Source of the DNA: Paragonimus skrjabini miyazakii
Lineage: Eukaryota > Platyhelminthes > Trematoda > Plagiorchiida > Troglotrematidae
Direction: 5' to 3'
Assembly (NCBI GenBank): GCA_014338405.1
Contig: JTDE01000425.1
Location: 1-64,000 of the forward strand
DNA length: 64,000 nt
Shown here: piece after piece, positions 1-10,639 of the stretch
How the letters are laid out: every line of letters starts with the position of its first letter
Position numbering within the stretch: the first letter of the stretch is position 1
Notes under the pieces: model-generated
The model's database searches: none
Seen by the model: only the letters and a program-made list of their open reading frames with translations
Told to the model about the DNA's origin: nothing
Translations under genes and position numbers: made by a program

Positions 1-1267
1 CTGCACTTTTCCTGCGGCTTGTAGCATGTCAAAATATATGCTCCGATCCTACTACTGAATAGCAGTTGTATGAGTAGTATGTTACGATCGCTCAACTCCA
101 CTGCACTAGTTCTCTCACCCTCCGGAATCAGGTGGTCTTCGACTACTTCATAATTGGGGAGAATGGTGGTCTTATCGTCCTCAATATTACCTGGTGAAAC
201 ACACATCAATTGGACCCAACTACTATCCTCTTTCTGGGCAGAAGTGGAAATTCTCATAGCCAGTCACCCACTGTATAATCGTCATCATCCGTGAAAGCTT
301 TGCCACCATCCACAGATTCCAGGTTCAAATGAGTACTAATATAAAATTTTGTTGTAGTTCCATTGCTAGCCATAACGGACAGATTAGAAGCTACATACAG
401 GACTCCTGAACCATCCTGGAAAACTTTATTCGTAAGAGTGGTTTATGATGCGTTGCTTAAAAAAACACGTATACCTAAATTACCACTTGTCCTACTTGTA
501 CTATTGATGAGGACGAGCGATCGCCCCATACTACTTACGCCACCACTATTCAGTAATGGGGCGACAGCATGAATTTGCCGTCAAAGTAGCCGCAGAAAAA
601 AAGGGAAGAAACCACACCAACACGACGGTGCAGTATGCCATGGAATAGTTCTGGCTACGCAAAGGAGCTGAGCATTAGCGTCTGTGGCAGCCGGGATCTT
701 CTAGGACGATTGCCATATGCAGATGAGTTTTTTTGTTTTTTATCTGTTTGAACACCTAACCCGTGTTAGCTTGCTAACTAAACAACCTTTGTGCCATCCG
801 TGTTCTTGACTCACAACACTGCGTTTCCTCTCAGAAGCGCTTGCTCATCACAGCTACAAGCCATGATGTACTGAAACATATAATGGTCAGCAGGGTCTAA
901 GCGGAGAGAGCTATTATGCCACCTCTCGTGCTGCTCAATGTTGCATCTCATCCTTCAGTTGTAATGACTAGCTAAGTGTACGCATTTAAGGGAACTAAAA
1001 CTTCTACATTTCTGACAAACTGCATCCCACGTCTTTTCCCTATTCAGCGTACATAGTTCCGGGCTGACTTCAAGTTCATACTTCTGTTTGTACAGGGACC
1101 AATTATCCGAGGGAGGCAATACTCAGAACTGATTTTTAACGTACACTCGGACGCTTATCCGCCTGTCAGCATCGCTTGGACTTTCAAGCTTCCTTGAGCC
1201 ACAAACGCGAGTTGGTCTGGTGATTTTATGACTACTATCGCCAGTTACTTAACTGAACTTTTCACAG
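1..1267. other. No gene recognised
   Basis: Only short unsupported ORFs are present. A segment at 1099-1198 follows a possible acceptor (tgtttgtacag) and is open for 33 codons, but no donor precedes its stop, so I do not call it. Confidence 0.5.
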
Positions 1268-1427
1268 GTAATTCGAGAAGCGTGCGAGATAAACTCACGA
1301 GACTATCCGGAAATAGACTCCCGTCTAGAGGCAGATACGCTACTTGAAATCTTTGCCAACTTACACTACATGTTAGCTGACGTTGACTTCACCAAACCCT
1401 CCGAACTAGTGATGAATTTGAGACCAG
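1268..1427 (+). CDS. Candidate internal exon of an unrecognised gene
   Basis: A 160-nt segment stays open in one frame for 53 codons and has plausible splice sites: an acceptor ending ttttcacag just before 1268 and a donor gtaggt just after 1427. It begins in phase 0 and ends one base into a codon. The peptide starts VIREACEINSRDYPEIDSR and continues with an acidic, leucine-rich, helical-looking stretch (LLEIFANLHYMLADVDF), which resembles real protein more than the surrounding random ORFs do. I recognise no family and found no convincing partner exon on either side within the first 8 kb, so it may be an exon of a gene with long introns or a chance open stretch. Confidence 0.35.
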
Positions 1428-1659
1428 GTAGGTAATCTATCACTTTAAGGATATCTGTCAACTGTTCAACTTTATCGGTAACTTAGAAAGAACATCTGTT
1501 TTATTGATACTATCCTTGACGTTGGTAATAGGAGACCGTGTAACATGTTTTGATTGTTCGAACACGTCATTTAGACTTCTCATGTTGTGACAGAATGACG
1601 TCACAGGAACAGGATACGCTCCTCAGTAGATTATCTGGCACAGTTCTGGCAATAGTGCA

Positions 1660-1698
<39 letters not shown>

Positions 1699-1700
1699 TA
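1660..1700. repeat. (TA)n microsatellite
   Basis: About 40 bases of alternating TA, interrupted once by TG near the middle. The short ORFs overlapping it on both strands (Tyr/Ile runs) are artefacts of the repeat. Confidence 0.95.
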
Positions 1701-2599
1701 ACATTTTGACCGTCACCTGCTGTGATGAGTGAGCGAGTCTGACACACTTCATCGAATGAATTTTTGCTGTAATAATATCCATATCAATTAACGAACTCCC
1801 GGCTTACCACAAGATCGCCAGTAGAAAACTTCGAAGTTAGACAGAACAAATGTTACGACCGTTAGCAAAAAATAAAGAAAGGTTTACTTGGAATAAGGTG
1901 TTTGTGAAGCTGCGCGAATCTCACTTTGGCAACTTACAGTGTAATTCTCTAAATACTGTTGAACGTGCGCGTCACAACCTACCACCTGCATCTGTTCGAG
2001 GTCAGTACCGAAATGCACTCTGTTTTGTTCCATGAAAGTATGCATCAGTCTATTTTTATAACCGATGTACTAGCTTGCCCCAGCTTATACTCAAAGATGA
2101 CCTCCGTCACCATTTCACTCTCCGTAAGTTAACAGCAAAGTCCACAGACCCTCTGGGTTGCGTACGGCTCCACGTCTAACAAACGGGCCGGAAACCAAAA
2201 CATCTGCCTAACAACAGACTTTTCTGCCACATTGAAAATATCTCTTGGATTCCATGAGTATGTACTCCCTTCAAACTCAAGAAAACTGAAGATTGTAGAG
2301 TCAGACTGATCCACGTTTATTTGTTAAGCTTCACGTTACCCGAAGACAGATTTTTAGGTTGAACACGAGATTCTGTTCAAATCCGTCAGCGGAAATACTA
2401 AATGAATATACTACACACTACAACGAGAAAATCTTCGTCCTTTGCGACGATAGTTCCTGTCAACAAGATCGACGGCCTTTTGACGAAGCCGCCAAGTTCA
2501 GGGATGACTTCAGTTGGACAAGTGAGCCAAGTCACATATAACTACGTGAGTCACATCCGATTATTTATAAATTAGTTCCTTCAAACTAGGCGGGGTGGA

Positions 2600-2669
2600 T
2601 AGTTCGAAAGGGGCCGACTAGAAAGTCTATGGGGATGCGACAGCTGCGATCAATTGTGGGTGATGTTCA
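2600..2669 (+). repeat. Tail fragment of the hammerhead SINE family
   Basis: This stretch matches the 3' tail of the SINE at 9014-9214 (opposite strand) from the TTCGAAAGGGGCCGACT motif through GCGATCAATTGTGGGTGATG to GATGTTCA. The tRNA-like head and the ribozyme are absent, so this is a 5'-truncated copy, as is usual for target-primed retroposition. Confidence 0.75.
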
Positions 2670-5600
2670 ACCTGAAACGCTATTTGTTGAATTAGGTTAG
2701 AGATAGCATGAGAGGAATGAATTTTCTCAGTTTGGAGACCAGCAATGTTACAGCGTTCACGTTGTTAGAAGAAGCTTCTTGGTACGTGAAGGATGCCATC
2801 CAGCCAGTGTTTTCAACGCTGCTGAGACAGTATTGTTTTATTTCCACGATTGGGTGCAGTTTGCGATAAATGCTATCTGGCTTTAAGATTAGTTTTTGAA
2901 TTTTATACTTTGATGTGAGCTGCGTTGTTGCTTTTCTTGCCCGTAAGTATAGTAGATTTCTTAAAACTTTTATGACAGCTCAGAAAATTTACAAAATTGC
3001 TTTCCTATCTAGTTAGGCTGCCTACAATTGTGGTATGATGGGAAGGAGTCTCTCTGGAATGAATAATGTCCGACTAATAAGCGTTTGGAGAGGAAACGAA
3101 GTAGTGTTCTGATTTTCCATCTATCTAATGAATGAAGTGAATGTATGATAGTCTGGGAGCGCTTAGCCGGCAGCAACTTTTCTCGACGAAATCACTGGCC
3201 AACGTAAAAGCATTCTTCATAGACGGAAAGCTACTCTTGAACACTACAAGATAGCACTTAAATCAAGAAGGATTTCATATTTACGACTGCATAAACAAGG
3301 GATTATCCATGTGTTATGTTAGCCATTCGAGGTCCTGGATAGGTCTGTTGTCACAAAGTAAATCCCTTACGTGACTGAAACTTATACGTCTTGACGGCAA
3401 ACGTGGGGCACATTACCGTACTGTTCTGCTGGCAAAAAGCTATTAAGCAAAATTCGTCGGAATTAAATTCACACTACTAAAAGCTGGACAATAGTAATAC
3501 TTTGGAAAATCACCACACCGAACGATTAAGTGCCACTAAGATTTGTCGCTTTCATTCAGTTCAGATTGCGTTGTACACCAACCACAATACGAGTATGAAA
3601 CGGGTTGTTGTGTCGCAGCTTGCCCATCAGCTGCCAAAGGTGGGCAGACGAATGGCATGTAACTTAAACAAAACCTGCCTATGGTCCATCCAATCAAAAA
3701 GCGGCTTGGCCACGATGCAGTGGATCGATCGATTGGTATTTATTGAACGCCCGAACAGTATGTTCCATGCGTCGCGGATACTGATGGGAAGGCTGAGGAA
3801 GGTGGACAGGGGGTGAAATGTAACACGACCAAACAAAAGTACATGGAAACACGTTTGATCGATACACATATTTTGGAAAGGGGACAACACTTACGAAATA
3901 TCTGATTATATAGGGTGGTACGTTAAATAACCCACGTGAAACACAAAATGCTTACTGTGCTCCCATAAACGTTTGTTTTGTTCGCAGAGTGCGATCGATT
4001 CATGGACACATTCGGAAGAAAATATCGCATCATGAAAAAATACGTTGCTGACTTTATACAAGAAAATTTAACGCACACTCTGAGACAAGAACAAACAAAA
4101 CACATATTGGCAATTTTATTCAACATAAACCAGAAACAGTGCTTACACTACTGCTCCATCAAAATGAGTTTTCATAACGTTTCTTCAAATTGACTGAAAC
4201 AGAAATACACGAGAATAGTTTGATAGTGAAACAGGAAGCGGTGCTTAACAACCTACCCAAAGTAGGGAAACAACCGAATTCATGATTTTACCTTACAGTT
4301 CTAGACTGACCTTATATATTAAGGGAGGTTGTCTTTTTAAAACTATTTGAATGGATTTGTTGTTACTTTCGTAGGTCATACCTCATCTTTTGATGAAAGT
4401 TAATGTTATGAAGTCAAAACCAAGGTCTTTTTTCCACTCATGTAAGATTTGTCCGCTTTGAATATTTTTGTGTTTTCTCTATAAAGATCGTGCTTGTGGT
4501 TCATAAGGATTAAAAACTGCCAATTGGAATGTACTTTGTCGGAATAACAAGATTCAGATCACTAGGTTGGGGCCAATCTTGTCACCAGACTGTCTACTGT
4601 CTGTGTGTGTGCACATCATAACGTTTCAACGACTGCTGAACCAACAATAAACGTCTGCTATCCGACTGCAACGTCAGTGTTGAATGTATTATTTCGGGAG
4701 TAGTAAAATATATCCGGTGTATCTAGGTGACCTAATTAATCTATTGGACCATCTAAACTACGTTGTGAGAAGTTAATGTGTAATATGATGGCTGCTCTCG
4801 TAGTGCACTCCTCTTGCAACACCTATATCCCTGTAAAGGTTCAAGAAAAAGGTATTTTGATCACATACGATCCAATGTATCCTAGGTATACAGGTTCAAG
4901 AGTAGCATGGACTTGAACGGTTTAAAAGTGACAAATATTTGGTTGATGTTGTGATTAACAGCACGCTAACATTTCCTATACTCAAGTAAGTGTCAGGTCT
5001 ACCATATAGGTGCATGTTTGTCATACGCAAGCGCTTGAATTTAATAGCGCAAGTTACTGTACACTTGACATTACAGTGAACCCTTAACAAAACTCTAGAA
5101 AAAATGAATCACCGAGACTAAAGATTTTGCGGAAATTTTAGGTATGACATAAACAAAGCCGAGAAAGATGCGAAAATATTGGGGCTCTCTACATGTACAT
5201 AAGTACCACTGTATTGTACACAAAAACCTCTACAAGAAATTACAGACGTTTTCTCAGGAAAAGGTACTCCTTGGGGGAAGGGCACTGGTTCATTTGAAAA
5301 GTAACTTTCAGCTGCAGATGACTTGACTTAGATGCACAAATAATACTGAGAATTCCCTAAGAATAGCCCCAGTATTCAGGATCACGGCGACAGTTAGAAT
5401 CTGACCCAAAACGCAGTGCACATAAGAAAAGGATTCGTTTACAAAACTTGGCGGTAACTCACGAGGCCGATGTGAGTTTTACTGTGTAGTTCTCTCGCAA
5501 ACAAAGAACCAAATTACCCAGCTTCATCTTTCTCACTCATTGTTTTCTCGAAACCCATCGTTATTCATGTTGAAATTTAGCCATTTCAAAATTTTGTTCA

Positions 5601-8291
5601 GATTAATCGGGCGAATACTTTGCTCTGCCGAAAACTTACTGTGCAACGGTCCAGGCGAGTTTTCTGGCCTCGTTTTGGTTCAACAAGTCTGCTACCGATC
5701 TTACTATGCACAGTTTCGTGCCTACTGAATCTCATAATGATCTTAAACACCTCTTCACTTTTAAGCTATCGCCCAGTTTTTTTTCAGACGACGATGAACA
5801 TCCTTGTGTGACTGACTCAAAAACAGGAAGTAGTGTATTCCAATTGATTCTGTATTGATACTATGTTGAACTGTCTTCGTCTTTTTATCTACTTTATCGT
5901 TCTCATGACTTCATTGGGTATTTTCGGACGAATTTTTATCTAAATTAAAAAACCGCGTTGATAGTTTTGGTTTGCCATCTCCCACGGGGTCGCAGCAGAA
6001 ATTATAATCCATTGAGACTTTGTTATTTCACGGAATTTGTAATTGACCATACAGAGGACAGATCATTAAGAGACCAATGTGGAAATGTTGGAACTAACTA
6101 CAACTGGTGGCTAGTCACATTCTTCACGAGATATTTCTCGAAACGTTTCAGTGAAACAGAACGGATAGATTGTGCACATTCAGTAATTGGTTTACGTAAT
6201 AGTTTATTTGGCTAGCTCATTACAAGATACTGGTTGCTGCATTTTCGTAGTTAATCAACAATTTTCAGTGTCCAACATCGTGCTGAAAAGTCATGACACT
6301 GAAATGCTTAATCCTCCATCAATTACACATTTCCGTCGGTGCATAAGTCAGCGAATCATCACCCTATTGAATTGAGGCGATTTGTCTCTTCTGATCCACA
6401 TACAAGTCATCTAAGCCAGAGAGCAGTTACAGTGATTTACCTATCGCATCACAATTTGTTTCAGAACGCTCGAACATCGCGATCGATCGATTATTCTGGA
6501 TGTTTCAGTCCCGTCTTCAACTGTCAAGGGAAGGGTCGGATCTTACACGGATTACCACCTTCGGCATACCTAAAAAGGGGCCAAGTCCACTTATCCGGTC
6601 TTTCAGCAGATGATGATCGAAGCCTGTGGGTCACCTTTTTACCCTCAGCCAGGAAACCTGTGTTGCCACGCGTATTGTACGTGTATGTTCTGTGGCGTAC
6701 GGACACACGCACTCAGTAGTTACCGTGTGCCTCCGAAGCACAGGTCCTGTCAACCCACCAGTCAAGTGTAGGCAAGCTAGCTTCGTCTATCCAATGCATC
6801 ACACAGGTCCCTGTCCTCTGACTCAGCATTCCAATCCGTGTGCTCTTCAGTTCAACGATTTACTCAATACCGTTTGTTTCTGAAACTCTGAAAACCTTTT
6901 TGGGTCATGGTAGATTGGCATCGGGATACTCTAAGATGAAATTGAGCAATCGTATACTCGAGAAGAGATACTGGATTACAATTTGCTTTCCTTCTTGAGA
7001 CGACAGAGCCCACTTGAATCCTCAAAAATTGTTTTCTGTATGGTTACCAGGGGGAGCAGTTTTACGAGTGGACTTAATTTATATATAAACTCTGCTGTAC
7101 ATCCTGAAAGCTGTTTCTAGAAGGAAGTGTCTCTTTCTGGAGTGTCTTTTTAGGGAGAACGCCGTGTCAGCCTTAATGCTGCATCACTCATAAGTAACCA
7201 AATAAAAATGTGCACCGAATTCATTCACGAAGCGATGACTGTTCGATGAACCCATGAGAACATCCAATATACTAATTCTGACATGAAAATCATCCGTAGT
7301 TAATTTTATTTCAGCCCTTATAATTTCATGATTATTGCTATGGTTTCCTATGGTCTAGCATTCGTTATACAGAAGTTAAAGCTTTTGAAGTTACACTTAA
7401 TAATTATTTGCATAATCACATGTGAACATCAGCAATCATATTTTCCTTACAGTTTGTTTGGTATTATCCTACTCTTTATAAGGATCCGAAAGATCTTCAT
7501 AAAGTTACGACTGACAGCACTAAATAAGCGTGTTTGTGCCTATTCAGTACACTTGTGGGATTAAGAGGGTTTAGAACGTGAATGGTAGAATTTATGTTTC
7601 AGACAGTCCGAAGGAAAAAAGTCTAGTTCCGTGAGGTCCGTCTACCTTGATGGCGATTCTGACGTTGCTGCTCTGTCGAATAGTAGTTAATCAAAAGTGC
7701 TAGCGATATACTTGAATGCTGTGAATTAATATAGCGAAGAAGTGCCATACTGCTGAAACCGGGCGAAATGCCGAACTGTCAATTAATCTAGTGCCAGAAA
7801 TACATTTTCGACATAGCCATTTAGAAAACAGGGGCATGTTGGAGGAAATACTTATGCGAAGATCGGCATTGGCCAATTACCAGAACGTTTTGGGGGACAT
7901 CTGGAATATATGAACCAAAGTGGATTTTGATGTAGTTAAGTATATTGTGTGCCATATGGTGTTAAAAGCGGTATTTGCTATGCTATCTTGCTCGCAGGCT
8001 TGCAATGATTGTTCTTCAACATTCTCTGTACAAACATTTTAGGCGTAGCGCCGTTATAAACCAGCCGTCGATTGCTCTTCCGAAGTCTAGCAGTGCCCGT
8101 TCAGTCGAGTTTTCTGGGTTATATTTCATCTGCAGCTGTACAATATTTTCATCCTATTAAACGCTGGCTAGAAACCGCCTGGAACTGTTGTTGAAGAGTT
8201 TGATGCACTCAGACTACTCCTGCCAAAATATCGTGTGATGGCAACGCATAGGTGCAATCGCCAACTTTTGATTAAGTGACATTAGGATTTC
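2670..8291. other. 5.6 kb without recognisable genes
   Basis: I read this interval on both strands and found no family-level match, no multi-exon pattern and no strong repeat. ORFs of 60-126 codons occur (for example 3502-3816, 6339-6719) but have no conserved motif or consistent splice sites, so I treat them as chance. Very old transposon remnants could be present below my detection. Confidence 0.5.
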
Positions 8292-8534
8292 AAACACTGC
8301 GTTCCCTTGATCCAGTTCATCAGTAACGATAGAAGACATACGTCACGAGATGTTAACATTTCGTTTACTCTCTTCAGTCACGAACGTAAAACATTGGAAT
8401 ATATAGGCCATGCGGATAACAACAACAATAGAAACAATCAACGATTGGGTTTACATATAACAAGGACTGTTATCAGTTCCAGGGCAGACAAACTGCATGT
8501 GTCAACGGTTTATGCACACACAGGACCGGACGGC
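8292..8534 (-). repeat. Left arm of an inverted repeat: displaced 3' end of a Penelope-like element
   Basis: This 243-bp arm is the reverse complement of 9669-9911, with the same length and about two mismatches that I could find (near 8300 and in the cacgagatg/cacgggatg motif). On the minus strand it encodes the last residues of the element's endonuclease (the end of the ...CLPWN peptide) followed by its 3' untranslated region. Penelope-like elements are known for flanking repeats, often in inverted orientation, so this arm is probably part of the element's insertion structure rather than an independent copy. Confidence 0.8.
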
Positions 8535-9013
8535 AGACTGTAATTTTTGAGTGTGTAGAGTCTTGGTTTTAGTATTCTTCAGTATGTGTCTGACAAAATT
8601 CTCAAACTTTATACGGCATATCAGTTACAGACTGTTAAGTGTAGATGTATAAAGTCGTTGAGTCTCTAAACATTTGTTCAGCCTTCCTTGTGAAGCCCCG
8701 ATATGCGAAGTTGTCAACCTAACAAGGTTGATGTTGTTTCTGGGTATTTTTTCTTCAACAGTAAACGGTTGAATAACGATGGGAATCGGCCTGATCTAAC
8801 GCACTCTTCATAAAACCCAGTAGTTGAACGTTCTGTTTTGAACCTACCTTTCAAAGGCGATCATATCACAACCGACGTAAGTCAAAAATTACGGTCTGCC
8901 CTAACCCGTACATACCCTGCGGCTGAATTACGGTTGCTACTCCCAACTAGGAGTGTCGTTCAACTTATTCATAATCAATGATGAGTAGTAGGGGATTTTG
9001 ATTTTCATATAGA

Positions 9014-9214
9014 TTGAACATCACCCACAATTGATCGCAGCTGTCGCATTCCCATAGACTTTCCAGTCGGCCCCTTTCGAAAAGAAGCACTAGACTCGAG
9101 TTTCGCTCTCATTAGAGCTCGTCAGTAGTGCATATCATCGCCACTGCCGGGACTTGAACCACGGACATTCAGTTCATGAGGCAACCGTGTCTACCACTGC
9201 GCCATTGACCTCAC
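9014..9214 (-). mobile_element. tRNA-derived SINE with hammerhead ribozyme (family 1, best copy)
   Basis: On the minus strand, a tRNA-like head (9214-9139) carries a pol III A box TGGCGCAGTGG (9204-9194) and B box GGTTCAAGTCC (9160-9150). It is followed by a complete hammerhead (9131-9087) and a roughly 70-nt tail ending GATGTTCA at 9014. The order head, ribozyme, tail is that of the schistosome Sm-alpha retroposons. It lies inside Penelope coding sequence and so inserted after that element. The hexamer TCATAT occurs just outside both ends and may be a short target duplication. Related copies are at 2600, 16593 and 35239. Confidence 0.85.
9087..9131 (-). ncRNA. Hammerhead ribozyme, type I, intact core
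   Basis: Read on the minus strand: stem I strand GCACTA, core CTGACGA (position 7 may be any base), stem II GCTCT-AATG-AGAGC (5 perfect pairs), core GAAA, the short self-complementary stem III CTCGAG, cleavage triplet GTC, and the second stem I strand TAGTGC (6 perfect pairs with the first). All invariant core bases are present. Stem III has no loop, as in the minimal type I hammerheads of Sm-alpha and Penelope-like elements, so it would act weakly as a monomer or better as a dimer. Predicted cleavage is 3' of position 9093. Confidence 0.9.
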
Positions 9215-9668
9215 GTTAGGCACGACCGAATTATCATATGTGAACGCTCAACCACCTTCGCATGTGAGTAATGATCAGGTTGCCCGATCGTCTCGAAATG
9301 GAGACACAGTTACTGTCTGTTAACTCCAATCGATGACCCCTCGACTAGGACTTCTCTCCAAGTTGAAATCACAGAAATCATCACCGAAATGTTCTGTCTC
9401 ACATGTAATCTATCAGTTCACTTGCAGTTGCGGTGACGTCTATATCGACAAAACAGATCGGTGCCTACGACAAACAATGGCTGAACTTATGCCATGACGC
9501 AACAGGCAATGGCAACAGAACTAGTGAGACGAAATCCGACCTCATCCATTGCAAAACACATCATGGAAACAGGTCACGTTGCTGACCCCGCCAACTCGTT
9601 CCAATTGTTGTTGCGTAATCGGAATCCGAAATGGCTTGCCTTCTCCGAGGCAATGTTAATCAGTACTC

Positions 9669-9911
9669 GCCGTCCGGTCCTGTGTGTGCATAAACCGTTG
9701 ACACATGCAGTTTGTCTGCCCTGGAACTGATAACAGTCCTTGTTATATGTAAACCCAATCGTTGATTGTTTCTATTGTTGTTGTTATCCGCATGGCCTAT
9801 ATATTCCAATGTTTTACGTTCGTGACTGAAGAGAGTAAACGAAATGTTAACATCCCGTGACGTATGTCTTCTATCGTTACTGATGAACTGGATCAAGGGA
9901 ACTCAGTGTTT
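9669..9911 (+). repeat. Right arm of the inverted repeat (native 3' end of the Penelope-like element)
   Basis: This arm continues directly from the endonuclease reading frame (last 20 codons) into the 3' untranslated region and ends AAACACTG-type sequence at 9911. It pairs base for base with 8292-8534. Confidence 0.8.
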
Positions 9912-10639
9912 TAATTAAGTAAATGAGTGACGATCAGTTGACGCTCATCCTGAACGTTAGTTGCAAACAAAACCACCTCTTTTTTACTCGGTCTAATCAT
10001 CTATAGCTACTTGTGAATATCGCTGAGCCTATTTTTAAGCCGAGCAGAATGAGAGCAAGGTGTGTGCGATCGTCTGTGCATGTTTAACCTTCCGACCCTG
10101 TTCGACCATCTTACCCTGGTGGTCAGGCCTATGCGTTGCTATGTTTCTGAGGGTAATACTGACTAGAACTTCGGTCTTTCCCAGTTCAGCCGTGTCAGGC
10201 AGACCAAAAACAGTCCAGCCAGACAAAAAGCAGCTAAGCACACCACTGACTATTTAAAAGTGTTTGAGTTGCGAGGTACGAATATGAGTATACGGTAGGA
10301 GTATATAAATGGCTTCAGCACTGCTGTTGCCCATGTAGAGAACGAAAAAGTGTCGTCATACAAAGAGAACTCCGGGCGCTCAACGACTGATAGTGACTGA
10401 CGTATATTACCCTGTACTGTAGAAAAACCCGCACAAATTCTGAGAAGCTTGATGTAATTGACAATACATCTGTTAAACGCAACAGTGACTGGAATGAATC
10501 ATCAACGTAATATCCACTTTCATACCGGGCTTGGTTAGCCCCTCACTGCTGAATAGTCTAAACTTTTGAGTTAATGGCTCCTGTTAAAGTCCCCTAAGAA
10601 AACCCTATATCCTGTTATCTCACTGGACAGAGACTCAGT
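9912..10639. other. No gene recognised
   Basis: This is a spacer between the Penelope-like remnant and the RTE-like LINE. A TATA-like tataaatgg near 10304 is seen, but nothing downstream supports a promoter. Confidence 0.5.

Larger units (their letters stand above)
8838..9730 (+). pseudogene. Penelope-like retroelement remnant: linker plus GIY-YIG endonuclease
   Basis: Penelope-like elements encode a telomerase-like reverse transcriptase and, C-terminal to it, a GIY-YIG nuclease. Here 8838-8980 encodes the conserved linker after the polymerase (LNLPFKGDHITTDV..., then a stretch ending PTRSVVQL). About 9330-9490 encodes the start of the nuclease (VIYQFTCSCGDVYIDKTDRC: the Y-x-F-x-C-x-C-G and Y-I-x-K-T-x-R-C-L pattern), ending in a stop. 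After a frame change, 9494-9730 supplies the rest, including SSIAKHIMETGH and the Glu of FSEAMLI, which aligns with the catalytic Glu of the family, and ends CLPWN. The polymerase itself is missing. A SINE (9014-9214) splits the linker from the nuclease. The copy is therefore 5'-truncated, frameshifted and dead. Confidence 0.85.

Noticed and set aside
6124..6160. CACGAG-ATATTT-CTCGAAACG, hammerhead-like stem II and GAAAC
   Set aside because: The core lacks the CTG, the triplet would be GTT, and stem I does not pair.
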